Shown: piece after piece, positions 52,126 to 61,684 of the stretch
How positions within the stretch are numbered: position 1 is the first letter of the stretch
Layout: each line of letters starts with the position of its first letter
Assembly (NCBI RefSeq): GCF_000373925.1
Contig: NZ_KB892823.1
Span: 87,525 to 151,524 of the forward strand
Length of the DNA: 64,000 nt
Direction of reading: 5' to 3'
Source: Actinopolymorpha alba DSM 45243
GTDB lineage: Bacteria > Actinomycetota > Actinomycetes > Propionibacteriales > Actinopolymorphaceae
Notes under the pieces: model-generated
The model's database searches: none
The model's input: only the letters and a program-made list of their open reading frames with translations
What the model was told of the DNA's origin: nothing
Made by a program: the position numbers and the translations under genes

Positions 52126-53310
52126 CTACGCGGGTTGGGTGTCCGGCTCCCGCTGCCCGGCGAGGTTGTTGCCGGTCTGCGGGTTGAACAGATGCATCCG
52201 CGACGTGTCAACCCAGAATTGCGCGGGGCGACCCTCCTTGATCCGGCTCGCCGGATCAAGGGAGATGATCAGCTGAGGTCGCATTGCCTCCATGTCGAGT
52301 TCGGTCGCGAGAGCGTCCACCTGCGCACGGATCTCTTCCGGGGATTCGTACGGCACGTAGGCATACTGCTCATTGCCGAGCCACTCGGTCACGTCGACCG
52401 TCGCCTCGAAGGTCTGGCCGCGGTTTCGCTTGGCGGCATCGACGTACGCCGCGTCCTCGAAGTGACCCGGCCGCAGACCGGCTACCAGGAGCTTCCCTTC
52501 GGCGGCGGCGGGATCGATGCCCGACGGGATCGGGACGGTACAGAACGGCAACTCCACCTTGCCGTTGGTGACCGTCGCGGGGAGCAGGTTCATCGGGGGC
52601 GCACCGATGAAGCCGGCGACGAACAGGTTGACGGGGTGCTCGTAGAGCTCCCGCGGCGTCGCGCACTGCTGCAGGACACCCTTGCGGAGAACGGCAACCC
52701 GGTCGCCCAAGGTCATCGCCTCGGTCTGGTCGTGGGTGACGTACACGGTGGTGGTGCCAAGCCGGCGTTGCAGGCGGGAGATCTCGGTCCGCATCTGACC
52801 GCGGAGTTTGGCGTCGAGGTTGGACAGAGGTTCGTCGAAGAGGAACGCCTCCGCTTCCCGGACGATCGCCCGCCCCATCGCGACCCGCTGCCGCTGCCCG
52901 CCGGAGAGCTGGCTTGGCTTGCGGTGCAGATGTTCCTTGAGTTCCAGGAGTTCCGCGACCTTCTCGACCTTCTCCCGCACCGTCTCGTCCGGCTGCTTGG
53001 CGAGCCGCAATGGGAACGCGATGTTCTCGTAGACGGTGAGGTGGGGGTAGAGCGCGTAGTTCTGGAACACCATCGCGAGTTTGCGTTCGCGGGGTGCGAG
53101 TTCGTTGACCCGCCGCCCGCCGATGGAGAGGTCCCCGGAGGTGATGTCTTCCAGGCCCACGATCATCCGGAGCAAGGTCGACTTGCCGCAGCCGGACGGC
53201 CCGACGAGGATCATGAACTCCCCGTCGGCGATGTCGAGGCTGACGTCGTTGACCGCGGGATATCCGTCGCCGTACCTCTTGACGATGTTCTTCAACGAGA
53301 TGGCTGCCAT
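52126..53310 (-). CDS. Sugar ABC transporter ATP-binding protein (UgpC/MsmK/MsiK type)
   Basis: A 394-aa protein. Walker [10 protein letters not shown], signature [18 protein letters not shown] and Walker [17 protein letters not shown] are intact. The C-terminal 150 residues are the OB-fold regulatory domain of MalK-like proteins ([16 protein letters not shown]). It powers sugar import by the two permeases upstream. It is the only sugar-type ATPase in the window and could also serve the importer at 18.2-21.3 kb, as MsiK does in streptomycetes. Confidence 0.95.
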   Translation of the reverse strand: MAAISLKNIVKRYGDGYPAVNDVSLDIADGEFMILVGPSGCGKSTLLRMIVGLEDITSGDLSIGGRRVNELAPRERKLAMVFQNYALYPHLTVYENIAFPLRLAKQPDETVREKVEKVAELLELKEHLHRKPSQLSGGQRQRVAMGRAIVREAEAFLFDEPLSNLDAKLRGQMRTEISRLQRRLGTTTVYVTHDQTEAMTLGDRVAVLRKGVLQQCATPRELYEHPVNLFVAGFIGAPPMNLLPATVTNGKVELPFCTVPIPSGIDPAAAEGKLLVAGLRPGHFEDAAYVDAAKRNRGQTFEATVDVTEWLGNEQYAYVPYESPEEIRAQVDALATELDMEAMRPQLIISLDPASRIKEGRPAQFWVDTSRMHLFNPQTGNNLAGQREPDTQPA

Positions 53311-53316
53311 GGCGCA

Positions 53317-54144
53317 TCAACCCTTCACCGCGCCGGAGGTCAGTCCGGCAACAATCTTGCGTTGGAAGAGGAGTACAAGCACGATCACCGGAATCGTGAC
53401 GACCACCGCCGCCGCCGCGATCGCCGCTGTGGGCTCGGTAAAGAACGACTCACCGGTGAAGAACGCCAGTGCCGCCGGCACCGGCCGGGCGGCGTCAGAA
53501 GCCGTCAGCGAAATCCCGAAAACGAAGTCGTTCCAGGCGAAGAAGAACGTGAGGATGGCCGCGGTGAAGACTCCCGGCGCGGCCAGCGGCACGATCACCT
53601 TACGGAACGCCTGCCAGGGGGTCGCCCCGTCCACCTGCGCGGCCTGCTCCATCTCCCACGGGATCTCCCGGAAGAACGCCGAGAGCGTCCAGATCGACAG
53701 CGGAAGAGTGAACGACATGTACGGGATGATCAGGCCGATCCAGGTGTCGTAGAGCCCGAGGGTCCGCCAGAGGTCGAACAACGGCGGCACCAGGGAGATC
53801 GTGGGGAACATCGCGATCGCCAGGGCCATCGAGAGGACGAGCTTCTTACCGCTGAACTCCAGTCGGGCGATCGCGTAGGCCGCGAAGGTCGCCAGCGTCA
53901 CCGACACCACCGTGGAGATCAACGAGATGCCGATGGAATTACGAAGGGCACTGGTGAAAAGGCCGGAATCAAGGACCGTCTTGTAGTTTTCCCACGACCA
54001 CTCGGTCGGAAAGAACTGTTGGTTCTGGACGTCCGAGCCCTTCTTGAAGGACAGCGAGACGATCCAGGCGACCGGAAAGAGCGTGTAGACAATGATCAGC
54101 ACGCCAGCAATCGCCCACAGTGCCTTGCTCGCACCACGTCCCAT
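53317..54144 (-). CDS. Carbohydrate ABC transporter permease (MalG type)
   Basis: A 275-aa protein with six membrane segments. The EAA loop is [20 protein letters not shown] with VPLAAPGV. It ends in [11 protein letters not shown]. Its ATG overlaps the TAA of the upstream permease (TAATG), so translation is coupled; the ATPase follows after 6 bp. Confidence 0.94.
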   Translation of the reverse strand: MGRGASKALWAIAGVLIIVYTLFPVAWIVSLSFKKGSDVQNQQFFPTEWSWENYKTVLDSGLFTSALRNSIGISLISTVVSVTLATFAAYAIARLEFSGKKLVLSMALAIAMFPTISLVPPLFDLWRTLGLYDTWIGLIIPYMSFTLPLSIWTLSAFFREIPWEMEQAAQVDGATPWQAFRKVIVPLAAPGVFTAAILTFFFAWNDFVFGISLTASDAARPVPAALAFFTGESFFTEPTAAIAAAAVVVTIPVIVLVLLFQRKIVAGLTSGAVKG

Positions 54145-55070
54145 TACCGATCACCCCTCACCTGGGAAAGGTCGGTGCGGAAGAGCTTGATGAAGACGAA
54201 CGCGATGAGGACCACCGTGAGGAACAGCAGCACCGACACCGCCGACCCCAGGCCCACCGCGGTCCGGGTGATCATCTGGCGGTAGGCCAGGAACGACACC
54301 GTTTCGGTTCCCTGCGCGCCGTTGGTCATGACGAAAACGCTGTCGAAGATGCGGTAGGCGTCGAGAGTGCGGAACAACAACGCCACCATGATGGCGGCCT
54401 TCATGTTGGGGACCGTCACCTTCCACAGCCGCTGCCACCAGGTCGCACCATCAACCTTCGCGGCCTCCTGCAACTCTTCGGGCACCTGCGCCAACCCGGC
54501 GAGCAGCAACAGCGACATGAACGGCGTCGTCTTCCAGATCTCCGACAACGAAATCGCCATGAGTGATGACCAGAAGTTGGCGAAGAAGTCGTAGTTGTCA
54601 AGGCCGAACCACGAGTTCACGAACCCCGAGTCGGGTGCGAACGCGAACCTCCACGCGAACGCCGACACCACCGTGATGATGCCGTACGGCACCAGGATCG
54701 CCGTGCGTACGAATCCGCGCCCGAAGAGGATCCGGTGCATGACCATCGCGAACGCGAAGCCGATAATGAGTTCGACCACGACGGTGATCACGGTGATCAG
54801 CACGGTGACGCCGACATCCCGCCACCACAACGCGTCGCTCAGCACCATCGTGTAGTTGTCGAACCACACGAACCTTCGCGACTGCGGGTCGGTGATCCGG
54901 TAACTCTGCAACGACAGCCAGACCGCCTGCAGCATGGGATAAGCGGTGACCGCCAGCATGACGAAGAACGCCGGAGCACATAGATACCAACCCAGCCGCC
55001 GCTCATGCCGGGCCCGGTCGGTCACCCGCGGCTTGACGGTTGAGGGAACCGTTCTTTCCATCGTCGTCAT
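54144..55070 (-). CDS. Carbohydrate ABC transporter permease (MalF type)
   Basis: A 308-aa protein, ATG 55070 behind GGAGGAA. Six membrane segments start after residue 30 ([20 protein letters not shown]). The EAA loop is [20 protein letters not shown] with VPNMKAAI. It is the second gene of the four-gene importer operon. Confidence 0.94.
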   Translation of the reverse strand: MTTMERTVPSTVKPRVTDRARHERRLGWYLCAPAFFVMLAVTAYPMLQAVWLSLQSYRITDPQSRRFVWFDNYTMVLSDALWWRDVGVTVLITVITVVVELIIGFAFAMVMHRILFGRGFVRTAILVPYGIITVVSAFAWRFAFAPDSGFVNSWFGLDNYDFFANFWSSLMAISLSEIWKTTPFMSLLLLAGLAQVPEELQEAAKVDGATWWQRLWKVTVPNMKAAIMVALLFRTLDAYRIFDSVFVMTNGAQGTETVSFLAYRQMITRTAVGLGSAVSVLLFLTVVLIAFVFIKLFRTDLSQVRGDR

Positions 55071-55087
55071 GGTTCCTCCCTTCCGCC

Positions 55088-56530
55088 TCAGATCAGCTCT
55101 CGGTCATGGAGGACGGCGACGATGAGTTGTGCCGTCTCCGCGGGTGTGCGCGACGTGAGCGCGCCCGGCGGATGCCAGGTGCGCTGGATCGCAGCCGTGA
55201 TGTCGGGGTAGTACGGCGTCACCGGTCGCGGCGCCGCCTCGTCGACGGACCGCCGTAGCAGGTCGGACATCGGGAACGCCTTCCTGATCTTGGGGTCGGC
55301 GTAGACGGACTCGACTGTCGGGAGGAGACCTTCACCCAGCATGTAGGTCTTCTGGCTCGCGGGCGACGTGAGACAGGCGACCGCCTCGACGCTCGCGGCG
55401 GGGTACCTCGTGAAGGCACCGATCGCCAGATCGATTCCACCCAACGGCGGCGCGCTCGGCCGACCCTTGACGACCGCGGGCCAGCGCGCCCAGCCGAAGT
55501 CGGCGATCCGCGCCTCCTGGTCCTTGATCTTCTGGTCGAGGTCAGCGCGCGTGGCGGCGGACTTCGCGGCTTGGCGTTCCTGCTTGAGACCATCGAGAAT
55601 GCCGGTCTCAGCGGTGTAGACGAACGGCCAGTTCGTCATGAACCCGCCGGACTTCTCCAGGAATCCCGCCTGCGTCGTGCCCTCGTCGGAGTTGCTGATG
55701 TCAGGCGAGGCGGCCTTCGACCGTGCGAGCGTCCGCAGGACGTTGGCCGCCGCCCGTCCGGCCTTCGAGTCGATCGACGGCGTAACTTCCTTGCCCGCTT
55801 GGGGATTCTTGAGGATCCGCCCGCCCGCCGAGGCCACCAGGGAGTTGATGAGCACGGAGTAGCCTTCGTATCGCGAGGCCTGCACCTGGACGGTCGTACC
55901 CGTCTTCTCGGCGGCCTTGATCACCTGGTCCCAGGTGACGTCAGTGGTTGGTCCGACATCAAGTCCGGCCTTACGCGCAACGGACTTGTGATACCACAGC
56001 AGCTGGGTGTTGGTGTTGAACGGAACGGCGTACAACGCGCCCTTCCACTGCGCCGCGTCCAACGGCCCGGTCAGCATGCCCTTGGTGAGCCGGGCGCGCT
56101 CGTCGGCGCTGAACCTGCGAACGAAACCCGCGTTCGCGAACTCCGCGAGATACGGCACGTCCAAGCTCATCAGGTCGACACCCTGGTCACCCGCTGCGAG
56201 CCGGCGCACCAACTGCTCGCGCTGAGCCGTCGAATCCCGCGGCAGCAACGCGGTCTGGATCCGGTAGCGCCCGTTCGCCTGCTCGGTGCAGGTCTGCGCG
56301 AGCTTCTGCTGGGTGCCGTTGTCAGGGTTGATGTACCAGGTGAGGACAGGGGGGCCCGAACCCCCGCCGCAACCAGCCAACGCCGTACCAGCGAGCAGGG
56401 CGCCCGCGGCGAGAATCGCCGTCCGCCGGCGCTTTCGTGATGATGGTCGAGGGCCGAAACGGTCGGGGTCTGGCGAGAACCTCTCGCCTGCCTCCGCTCT
56501 CCGACTTCCACGGTCGGCCGTGTTGTGCAC
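55088..56530 (-). CDS. Extracellular sugar-binding lipoprotein
   Basis: 480 aa from the GTG at 56530, which has GGGGAGG four bases upstream. A positively charged N-terminus (SSRKRRRTAILAAGALLAGT) leads to a lipobox (ALAGC). The mature protein has the family 1 binding pattern (PVLTWYINPDNGTQQKLAQT; GVDLMSLDVPYLAEFANAGF; WPFVYTAETGILDGL). An EAGERFSPDPDRFGPRP segment precedes the signal. It feeds the permeases downstream. A candidate operator lies at 56724-56741. Confidence 0.92.
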   Translation of the reverse strand: MHNTADRGSRRAEAGERFSPDPDRFGPRPSSRKRRRTAILAAGALLAGTALAGCGGGSGPPVLTWYINPDNGTQQKLAQTCTEQANGRYRIQTALLPRDSTAQREQLVRRLAAGDQGVDLMSLDVPYLAEFANAGFVRRFSADERARLTKGMLTGPLDAAQWKGALYAVPFNTNTQLLWYHKSVARKAGLDVGPTTDVTWDQVIKAAEKTGTTVQVQASRYEGYSVLINSLVASAGGRILKNPQAGKEVTPSIDSKAGRAAANVLRTLARSKAASPDISNSDEGTTQAGFLEKSGGFMTNWPFVYTAETGILDGLKQERQAAKSAATRADLDQKIKDQEARIADFGWARWPAVVKGRPSAPPLGGIDLAIGAFTRYPAASVEAVACLTSPASQKTYMLGEGLLPTVESVYADPKIRKAFPMSDLLRRSVDEAAPRPVTPYYPDITAAIQRTWHPPGALTSRTPAETAQLIVAVLHDRELI

Positions 56531-56723
56531 ATCGCCTCCCCGTCGACTTGTCTGCAGGCACATTCCTGGTCGTGTCTGCGGGGTATCGCTCCAAATCATC
56601 CTGTCGATCTTTCACCGAACCGCAAGTTAGCCACGCTTTGCCTGCCGGTCGTGCCGGTGGGCAAGGCAGCAGCACTGACATACCCGGTCAAGTGTCAGGC
56701 GATGCAGTCACCCTGTGTGCTGT

Positions 56724-56741
56724 CTGGCAGAAACCTGCCAG
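56724..56741. promoter_or_regulatory. Inverted repeat upstream of the sugar ABC operon
   Basis: CTGGCAG-AAAC-CTGCCAG, about 195 bp before the start of the binding-protein gene. The size fits the site of a LacI- or GntR-type sugar regulator; no regulator gene is adjacent. Confidence 0.4.
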
Positions 56742-56772
56742 GCGTGACGGTGCCGGCTGAGTCGGTAATCGG

Positions 56773-56830
56773 CGAGAGGTCGCAAACCGTAGAAGGAGCT
56801 GGCTCCCGCTCTACAGTTTGCGACCTCTCG
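56773..56830. terminator. Hairpin, family F5 copy 2
   Basis: Twenty-base arms (56773-56792, 56811-56830), one G-U-type mismatch, CGAGAGGTCGCAAACCGTAG. The inner GAGC-GCTC in the loop can pair too. It lies about 400 bp behind the transglycosylase gene and 240 bp before the ABC operon start, far from any stop codon. Confidence 0.65.
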
Positions 56831-57231
56831 AGCAACCACCCGCGTATCGCCTGCGCCCAGATATTGAGACCATCACAACCTCAGGTGGGCGATCTCGCAT
56901 AGTGGAACAGCTCTCGGCCCTGACCCGCCGGGGCAAGGGATCGTGGACGCACTGAGACCTATTCAAAACTCCATCCGAGTTCCAGGTCCCCTCGGTTGAG
57001 GCCCACAGCAGTGCGGCGACCAGGAGTTTGAAGAGGCCTCACTCGCAGGAGCGGGTTGTCTCACGGACCGGACAGCTGGCGGCCTGATTCGGCGCGAGAG
57101 GTTTGAACAAGAGGTCATGCCGATAGGGAGCGGCGTCCGGCGCCGCGCGGCGCCGGCCGCAGATGCAGGACGGCCCTTTCCGCGCGACCGCTAAACCTCC
57201 TGGCCCGCCAGCCGGGTTGAGCCAGCCGTGG

Positions 57232-58188
57232 TTAGTACCAGTTGTTGCGCTTCCAGTAGGACCAGGCGCCGCAGGGTGTGGAGTAGCGCGATGCGATGTA
57301 GTTGAGGCCCCACTTGATCTGGGTCTCAGGGTTGGTACGCCAGTCGGACCCGGCCGTCGCCATCTTCCGGCCGGGCAGGGCCTGCGGAATGCCGTAGGCG
57401 CCCGAACTGGGGTTGGTGGCGGTGATTCTCCAGCCGCTCTCGCGTGTCCAGATCGAGTCGAGGCACTCGAACTGCGTGGAGTTCCAACCGCGGGCCGCCA
57501 CCAGCCGGGAGGCGATCTCCTTGGGAGAACCCAGGGCGAGCCGCTCGCGGGCGCGGGAGGCGCGTTCTTCGGCGCGCCGGCGTTCGACGGCGGTCCGGTC
57601 GAGGACCGCCTCACCCGTGGCCGGGACGGGCGCCTCGGTAGCGGTCGCCGTAGGTGTCGCGGTCGGCGTGGAGGTGACGACCCGGGTCGTGAAGCGGGGG
57701 GTTGCCGACGGCGAGGCCGACTTGAGTGCGGCGGCCTTCGCCGGCGTCAACCCCCCACGAGCACTGAGGTCTGAAAGAACGAGCTTGCTGGTCGGGTTGA
57801 GCTGATCGCTACTGATCAGAAGCCCACCACCTACAGCACCGGTGACACCGATGCTCGCCGCGGTGACGGCGGCGAAGGTGGGGTTGAGCCGGGAGCCCTT
57901 CTTGTCAACGGTCTCGGACTCCACGGCCTCGAGAGCCGGCAGCTGGACGGCGACGGAGGAGAACGCCGGAGCCGGTGGGGCCGGTGGGGACTCCATCGAG
58001 GGAACCCTCGGTGGCACGGCACGAGCGGGTGCGGACTCCGGCGGCCGCGTCACCGGCCGGGTGGCCGCACGCTTACCTCCGGGCTGCGCACCGGCCTGCG
58101 CCGAGGGAGCACCAAGGCCGCCAACGAGCATCCGCCCGCGCGCCCTGTGCTTCGCCGGCGCCTTGTGCCTACCCGCGTTGCTCGACAC
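57232..58188 (-). CDS. Lytic transglycosylase domain protein with a disordered spacer
   Basis: 318 aa from the GTG at 58188 with GGAGG six bases upstream. Residues 1-80 are basic and Pro-rich. One membrane segment (FAAVTAASIGVTGAVGGGLL) follows, then a Thr/Pro linker. The C-terminal 95 residues match the aggregation-promoting-factor/SLT-like domain: NSTQFECLDSIWTRESGWRI, SSGAYGIPQALPGRKM and INWGLNYIASRYSTPCGAW-type ending (here IKWGLNYIASRYSTPCGAW). Glu of TRESGW is the likely catalytic acid. It cuts glycan strands of the wall. Confidence 0.85.
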   Translation of the reverse strand: MSSNAGRHKAPAKHRARGRMLVGGLGAPSAQAGAQPGGKRAATRPVTRPPESAPARAVPPRVPSMESPPAPPAPAFSSVAVQLPALEAVESETVDKKGSRLNPTFAAVTAASIGVTGAVGGGLLISSDQLNPTSKLVLSDLSARGGLTPAKAAALKSASPSATPRFTTRVVTSTPTATPTATATEAPVPATGEAVLDRTAVERRRAEERASRARERLALGSPKEIASRLVAARGWNSTQFECLDSIWTRESGWRITATNPSSGAYGIPQALPGRKMATAGSDWRTNPETQIKWGLNYIASRYSTPCGAWSYWKRNNWY

Positions 58189-58324
58189 ACCTGCCTCCAG
58201 ACGTCTCTCGCGATTCACGAGATCGCGCGAAGCGAGTCCGAGTTGCACACGCAACGTAGCAGACGTGACACTCTGCTAACTAATGGGGACGTCAAGCGAG
58301 CCGAAGCGACGCACTCGACCACGC

Positions 58325-59737
58325 TCACAGCGAGATGTCCTCAAGCATCTCGGTGACGAGCGCGGCGATCGGCGACCGCTCGGAGCGACTCAACGTCACG
58401 TGCGCGAACAACGGATGCCCCTTGAGCTTCTCAACAACCGCAACGACTCCGTCATGGCGACCGACCCGCAGGTTGTCGCGCTGACCCACATCGTGAGTAA
58501 GGACGACCCGCGAGCCGGAACCAATCCGTGACAATACCGTGAGCAAGACGTTGCGTTCCAGAGATTGCGCCTCATCAACCACAACGAATGCGTCGTGCAG
58601 CGACCGGCCACGGATGTGCGTGAGCGGCAACACCTCGAGCATGCCGCGATCTATGACCTCTTCCATCACTTCCGTGCTCGTGACAGCACCGAGCGTGTCA
58701 AAGACCGCTTGCGCCCACGGCTGCATCTTCTCCGCTTCGCTGCCTGGCAGGTAGCCGAGGTCCTGGCCGCCCACGGCGTACAACGGCCGGAACACCACGA
58801 CCTTGCGGTGCTGGCGGCGTTCCATCACCGCCTCCAGCCCCGCGCACAGCGCCAACGCGGACTTGCCGGTTCCGGCCCGGCCGCCGAGGCTGACGATGCC
58901 CACCTCGGGGTCGAGCAGGATGTCCAGGGCGACGCGCTGCTCCGCGGACCGCCCATGCAGACCGAACGCGTCACGGTCGCCACGCACCAGGCGAACTCGC
59001 TTGTCGGGGGTGACCCTGCCGAGTCCGCTGCCACGCTCTGACAGGAGCACGAGACCGGTGTGGCAGGGAAGTTCCTTGGCCGCGGCGAGGTCGATCGCAC
59101 CCTCGGCGTACAACCGGTCGAGGTCCGCAGCGGTGACGTCGAGCTCGACCATGCCGGTCCACCCGGTCTCGACCGGCAGCTCCGCGCGGTACTCCTCCGC
59201 CGCCAGACCAACAGCGGACGCCTTCACCCGCAGCGGCAGGTCCTTGGAGACGAGTACGACGTCACGACCGTCGGCCGCGAGGTTGCGGGCCACCGCGAGG
59301 ATGCGGGTGTCGTTGTCACCCAGACGGAAGCCGGCCGGCAGGACCTCCGGATCGGTGTGGTTCAGCTCGACCCGCAGCGTGCCGCCGGCCTCGCCGATGG
59401 GGATGGGCTCGTCAAGCCGGCCGTGACGGACGCGGAGTTCGTCGAGCAGTCGAAGCGCGGTGCGGGCGAAGTAGCCAAGTTCTGGATGGTGCCGCTTGCC
59501 CTCCAGCTCGGTGACGACCACGACGGGAACCACCACTTCGTGCTCGTCGAACCTCCGGAGCGCGTGCGGGTCGGCGAGGAGAACGCTGGTGTCGAGCACG
59601 TAGGTGCGAGTCTGGGGCGGAGCTGACTTTCGCCGTACGGCAGCGCCGGCCGAGTTGGACGTCGGCTTCTTGCGCTTGCTGGTCTGAGCGCTGAGTGGGC
59701 CCGTACCCGCGGTCGTGTGGAACTCCGCTGCAGCCAC
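58325..59737 (-). CDS. PhoH family protein with an N-terminal PIN domain
   Basis: 470 aa from the GTG at 59737 (SD AAGGGGA). The PIN domain starts at about 44 ([20 protein letters not shown], Asp49) and ends near 190 with [14 protein letters not shown]. The PhoH ATPase follows with Walker [14 protein letters not shown] and Walker [14 protein letters not shown]. Such PhoH2/YlaK-type proteins combine ATP-driven RNA unwinding with RNase activity. The gene is preceded by a 297-bp gap full of hairpins on the same strand. Confidence 0.93.
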   Translation of the reverse strand: MAAAEFHTTAGTGPLSAQTSKRKKPTSNSAGAAVRRKSAPPQTRTYVLDTSVLLADPHALRRFDEHEVVVPVVVVTELEGKRHHPELGYFARTALRLLDELRVRHGRLDEPIPIGEAGGTLRVELNHTDPEVLPAGFRLGDNDTRILAVARNLAADGRDVVLVSKDLPLRVKASAVGLAAEEYRAELPVETGWTGMVELDVTAADLDRLYAEGAIDLAAAKELPCHTGLVLLSERGSGLGRVTPDKRVRLVRGDRDAFGLHGRSAEQRVALDILLDPEVGIVSLGGRAGTGKSALALCAGLEAVMERRQHRKVVVFRPLYAVGGQDLGYLPGSEAEKMQPWAQAVFDTLGAVTSTEVMEEVIDRGMLEVLPLTHIRGRSLHDAFVVVDEAQSLERNVLLTVLSRIGSGSRVVLTHDVGQRDNLRVGRHDGVVAVVEKLKGHPLFAHVTLSRSERSPIAALVTEMLEDISL

Positions 59738-59810
59738 GTTCCGTCCCCTTCGGGCCAGCAGCGCGCACCCGGCGCCCGGCCCTCGCATGAAAGTTGCTGG
59801 ACCGGGACCA

Positions 59811-59962
59811 GGCCCAAGGGCCGGGTGCCGGCCCTCCGGCGCCACGGGTCTCCTGACCCCGGCGCACGCTCCTCGTGCGAACCCTGGCCCGCCTTACGGC
59901 GGGAGGAGGACGACTTCGGACGCATCGACTAGGCCTCCCGAACGGCCGGGTTCCTCCGGCCG
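59811..59962 (-). ncRNA. Candidate structured leader or small RNA upstream of phoH
   Basis: At least six short perfect stems within 150 bases: GCCGG (59827-59840), GGGTC-TCCT-GACCC (59846-59859), CGCACG-CTCCT-CGTGCG (59863-59879), CCCGCC-TTAC-GGCGGG (59888-59903), a GGGAGG/CCTCCC pair (59901-59939) and CGGCCGG-GTTCCT-CCGGCCG (59943-59962). On the plus strand three loops show UCCU, an anti-SD sequence; on the minus strand (the phoH sense) they show AGGA, and the CCCGCC stem has a GUAA loop. The strand transcribed is not known. It does not match RNase P RNA, tmRNA or a riboswitch I know. Confidence 0.35.
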
Positions 59963-60034
59963 TCACGTTCGAAAATACGTCTCTGGACGCCTGTCGAACA
60001 GGGGAACGCGCAAGCCGTTCGGTTAACGGAAGGT

Positions 60035-60796
60035 TCAGAGACCGTAACGACGGCTTCGCGCGGCGTAGGCCCGGATCGCCCGAAGAAAGTCAACCTTGCG
60101 GAAGTCCGGCCACAGCGCTTCGCAGAAATAGAACTCGCTGTGGGCACTCTGCCAGAGCAGGAACCCGGACATTCGCTGCTCGCCAGACGTACGAATGACA
60201 AGGTCAGGGTCGGGTTGGCCCTTGGTATAGAGATGCTCGGCGATGTGTTCGACGTCGAGCACCTCGGCGAGCTCCTCGAGCGTCATGCCGCGGCTGGCCT
60301 GCTCGAGCAGCAGGGAACGGACGGCATCGGCGAGCTCCTGCCGACCGCCGTACCCCACCGCGACGTTGACCAGCATTCCCGAGACCGTGGCGGTCCGCTC
60401 CATCGCCTCCTTCAGGCGCCGGGCGACCGACTGCGGCAGGAGGTCGGAGGCACCGACCGGGTGGATGCGGTATCGACCGCTCGCGGCAAGCTCGTCGATG
60501 ATCCGCTCGATGATCGTGAGGAGCGGCTCGAGCTCCTCCGGTGGGCGGGAGAGGTTGTCTGTGGACAGCATCCAGATGGTGACGACGTCCACGCCGAGTT
60601 CCTCGCACCAGCCGAGGAACTCCGGGATCTTGTCGGCCCCAGCCTGGTGCCCGCTGGACACGTGGCTACCGGACGCGCGCGCCCAACGGCGGTTGCCGTC
60701 GATCATCACCGCGACGTGGCGCGGCACGCGTTTGGGGGGGATGGATGCCCGCAACCGCCGCTGGTAGATGCGGTACAGAAGGCCAGGCAAGGCCAT
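60035..60796 (-). CDS. uppS: Isoprenyl transferase (cis-prenyl / undecaprenyl diphosphate synthase family)
   Basis: 253 aa from ATG 60796 with AGGAGG 11 bases upstream. The catalytic Asp33 is in HVAVMIDGNRRWARAS. Further blocks are GHQAGADKIPEFLGWCEELG, TIWMLSTDNLSRP and DLVIRTSGEQRMSGFLLWQS. Residues FCEALWPDFRKVDF complete the site. It adds isoprene units in cis to make the lipid carrier, or a short Z-farnesyl-type product as in Rv1086; the family alone does not tell which. Confidence 0.92.
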   Translation of the reverse strand: MALPGLLYRIYQRRLRASIPPKRVPRHVAVMIDGNRRWARASGSHVSSGHQAGADKIPEFLGWCEELGVDVVTIWMLSTDNLSRPPEELEPLLTIIERIIDELAASGRYRIHPVGASDLLPQSVARRLKEAMERTATVSGMLVNVAVGYGGRQELADAVRSLLLEQASRGMTLEELAEVLDVEHIAEHLYTKGQPDPDLVIRTSGEQRMSGFLLWQSAHSEFYFCEALWPDFRKVDFLRAIRAYAARSRRYGL

Positions 60797-61012
60797 GCGG
60801 CTCGTCACCTCCTCGACGCCTGGACCGAGGCTACCGCCGAAGGCCCCTCCTTCGCTTCCAGAGTCGCCCCGTGGGCCCTCTTACCGGCCCGGCATCACCG
60901 GCCGGGGCCCTAGACTCGCGGGTGAAGGACATGGAGATTGGGGTGGTCCCAGCCGGGCGAAGCCCGTGTGGGGCCGGAACCAACAGAGCGCGAGGCGGGG
61001 AGGCCACGATCT

Positions 61013-61642
61013 GTGCGCATCATCAAGTACACCCACGCCTGTGTCCGGCTCGAGAAGGGCGACCACGCGCTCGTCATCGACCCGGGTTCGTTCAGCGAGG
61101 AGGAGCCGCTCGACGGAGCCGAAGCGGTCCTCATCACCCATGAGCACATCGATCATCTCGACGCCGGCAAACTGGAACGCCATCCCGACGTCCAGATCTG
61201 GACAAACGCCGCAGTCGCCGCATTGCTGGCGAATGTCGACCCCGACCGGGTGCACGTGGTCGCGAACGGCGACGGCTTCACCGCCGCCGGCTTCGAGGTG
61301 GGCGTCCACGGCGAGCGGCACGAGATCATCCATCCCGACCTGCCGCCGGTGCCGAACGTGGGATTCCTCCTCGACGGGGCGTTCTTCCACCCCGGTGACG
61401 CGTTCACGATCCCACCCACGCCGGTACGCACGCTGATGGTGCCGACCAGCGCGCCGTGGCTGCGCGGCGCCGACTCGGTCGACTACATCCGCAACGTCCG
61501 ACCAGAGCTGGCGTTGTCTGTCCACGACGGGCTCTACAACGACATCGGCCTGTCGGTCATCGACGGCCTGCTCACGTCGATGGCGGAGAAGGCCGGGTCG
61601 GAGTACCGCCGACTCACCCCCGGCCAGGCCGTGGAGGCCTGA
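61013..61642 (+). CDS. MBL-fold metal-dependent hydrolase
   Basis: 209 aa from the GTG at 61013 with GGGGAGG about 9 bases upstream. The HxHxDH motif is at 43-48 (THEHIDHLD), the next ligand is in FFHPGDAFTIP and a late His is in LSVHDGL. It is a compact UlaG-like member without extra domains. The substrate is unknown. It lies between uppS (divergent) and a methyltransferase gene 42 bp downstream. Confidence 0.87.
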   Translation: MRIIKYTHACVRLEKGDHALVIDPGSFSEEEPLDGAEAVLITHEHIDHLDAGKLERHPDVQIWTNAAVAALLANVDPDRVHVVANGDGFTAAGFEVGVHGERHEIIHPDLPPVPNVGFLLDGAFFHPGDAFTIPPTPVRTLMVPTSAPWLRGADSVDYIRNVRPELALSVHDGLYNDIGLSVIDGLLTSMAEKAGSEYRRLTPGQAVEA

Positions 61643-61684
61643 CCGCCAGCACCGACCGCTCCGGCGCCTGGGATCCTTGTCGAC

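Larger units (their letters stand above)
56531..57231. other. 701-bp gap without a gene
   Basis: The longest non-coding stretch in the window. It contains the inverted repeat at 56724-56741, the hairpin at 56773-56830 and a weak stem near 56640-56670. From about 56850 to 57231 I see no gene and no clear structure, apart from a GC palindrome-like GGCGCCGCGCGGCGCC near 57140. Confidence 0.6.

Noticed and set aside
52135..54285. Plus-strand open frame (716 codons) over the ABC transporter genes
   Set aside because: Mirror frame of the ATPase and permease genes; rich in Arg, Gly and His without domains.
59811..59962. RNase P RNA or tmRNA
   Set aside because: Conserved core blocks such as GAGGAAAGTCCGG are missing and the region is too short.
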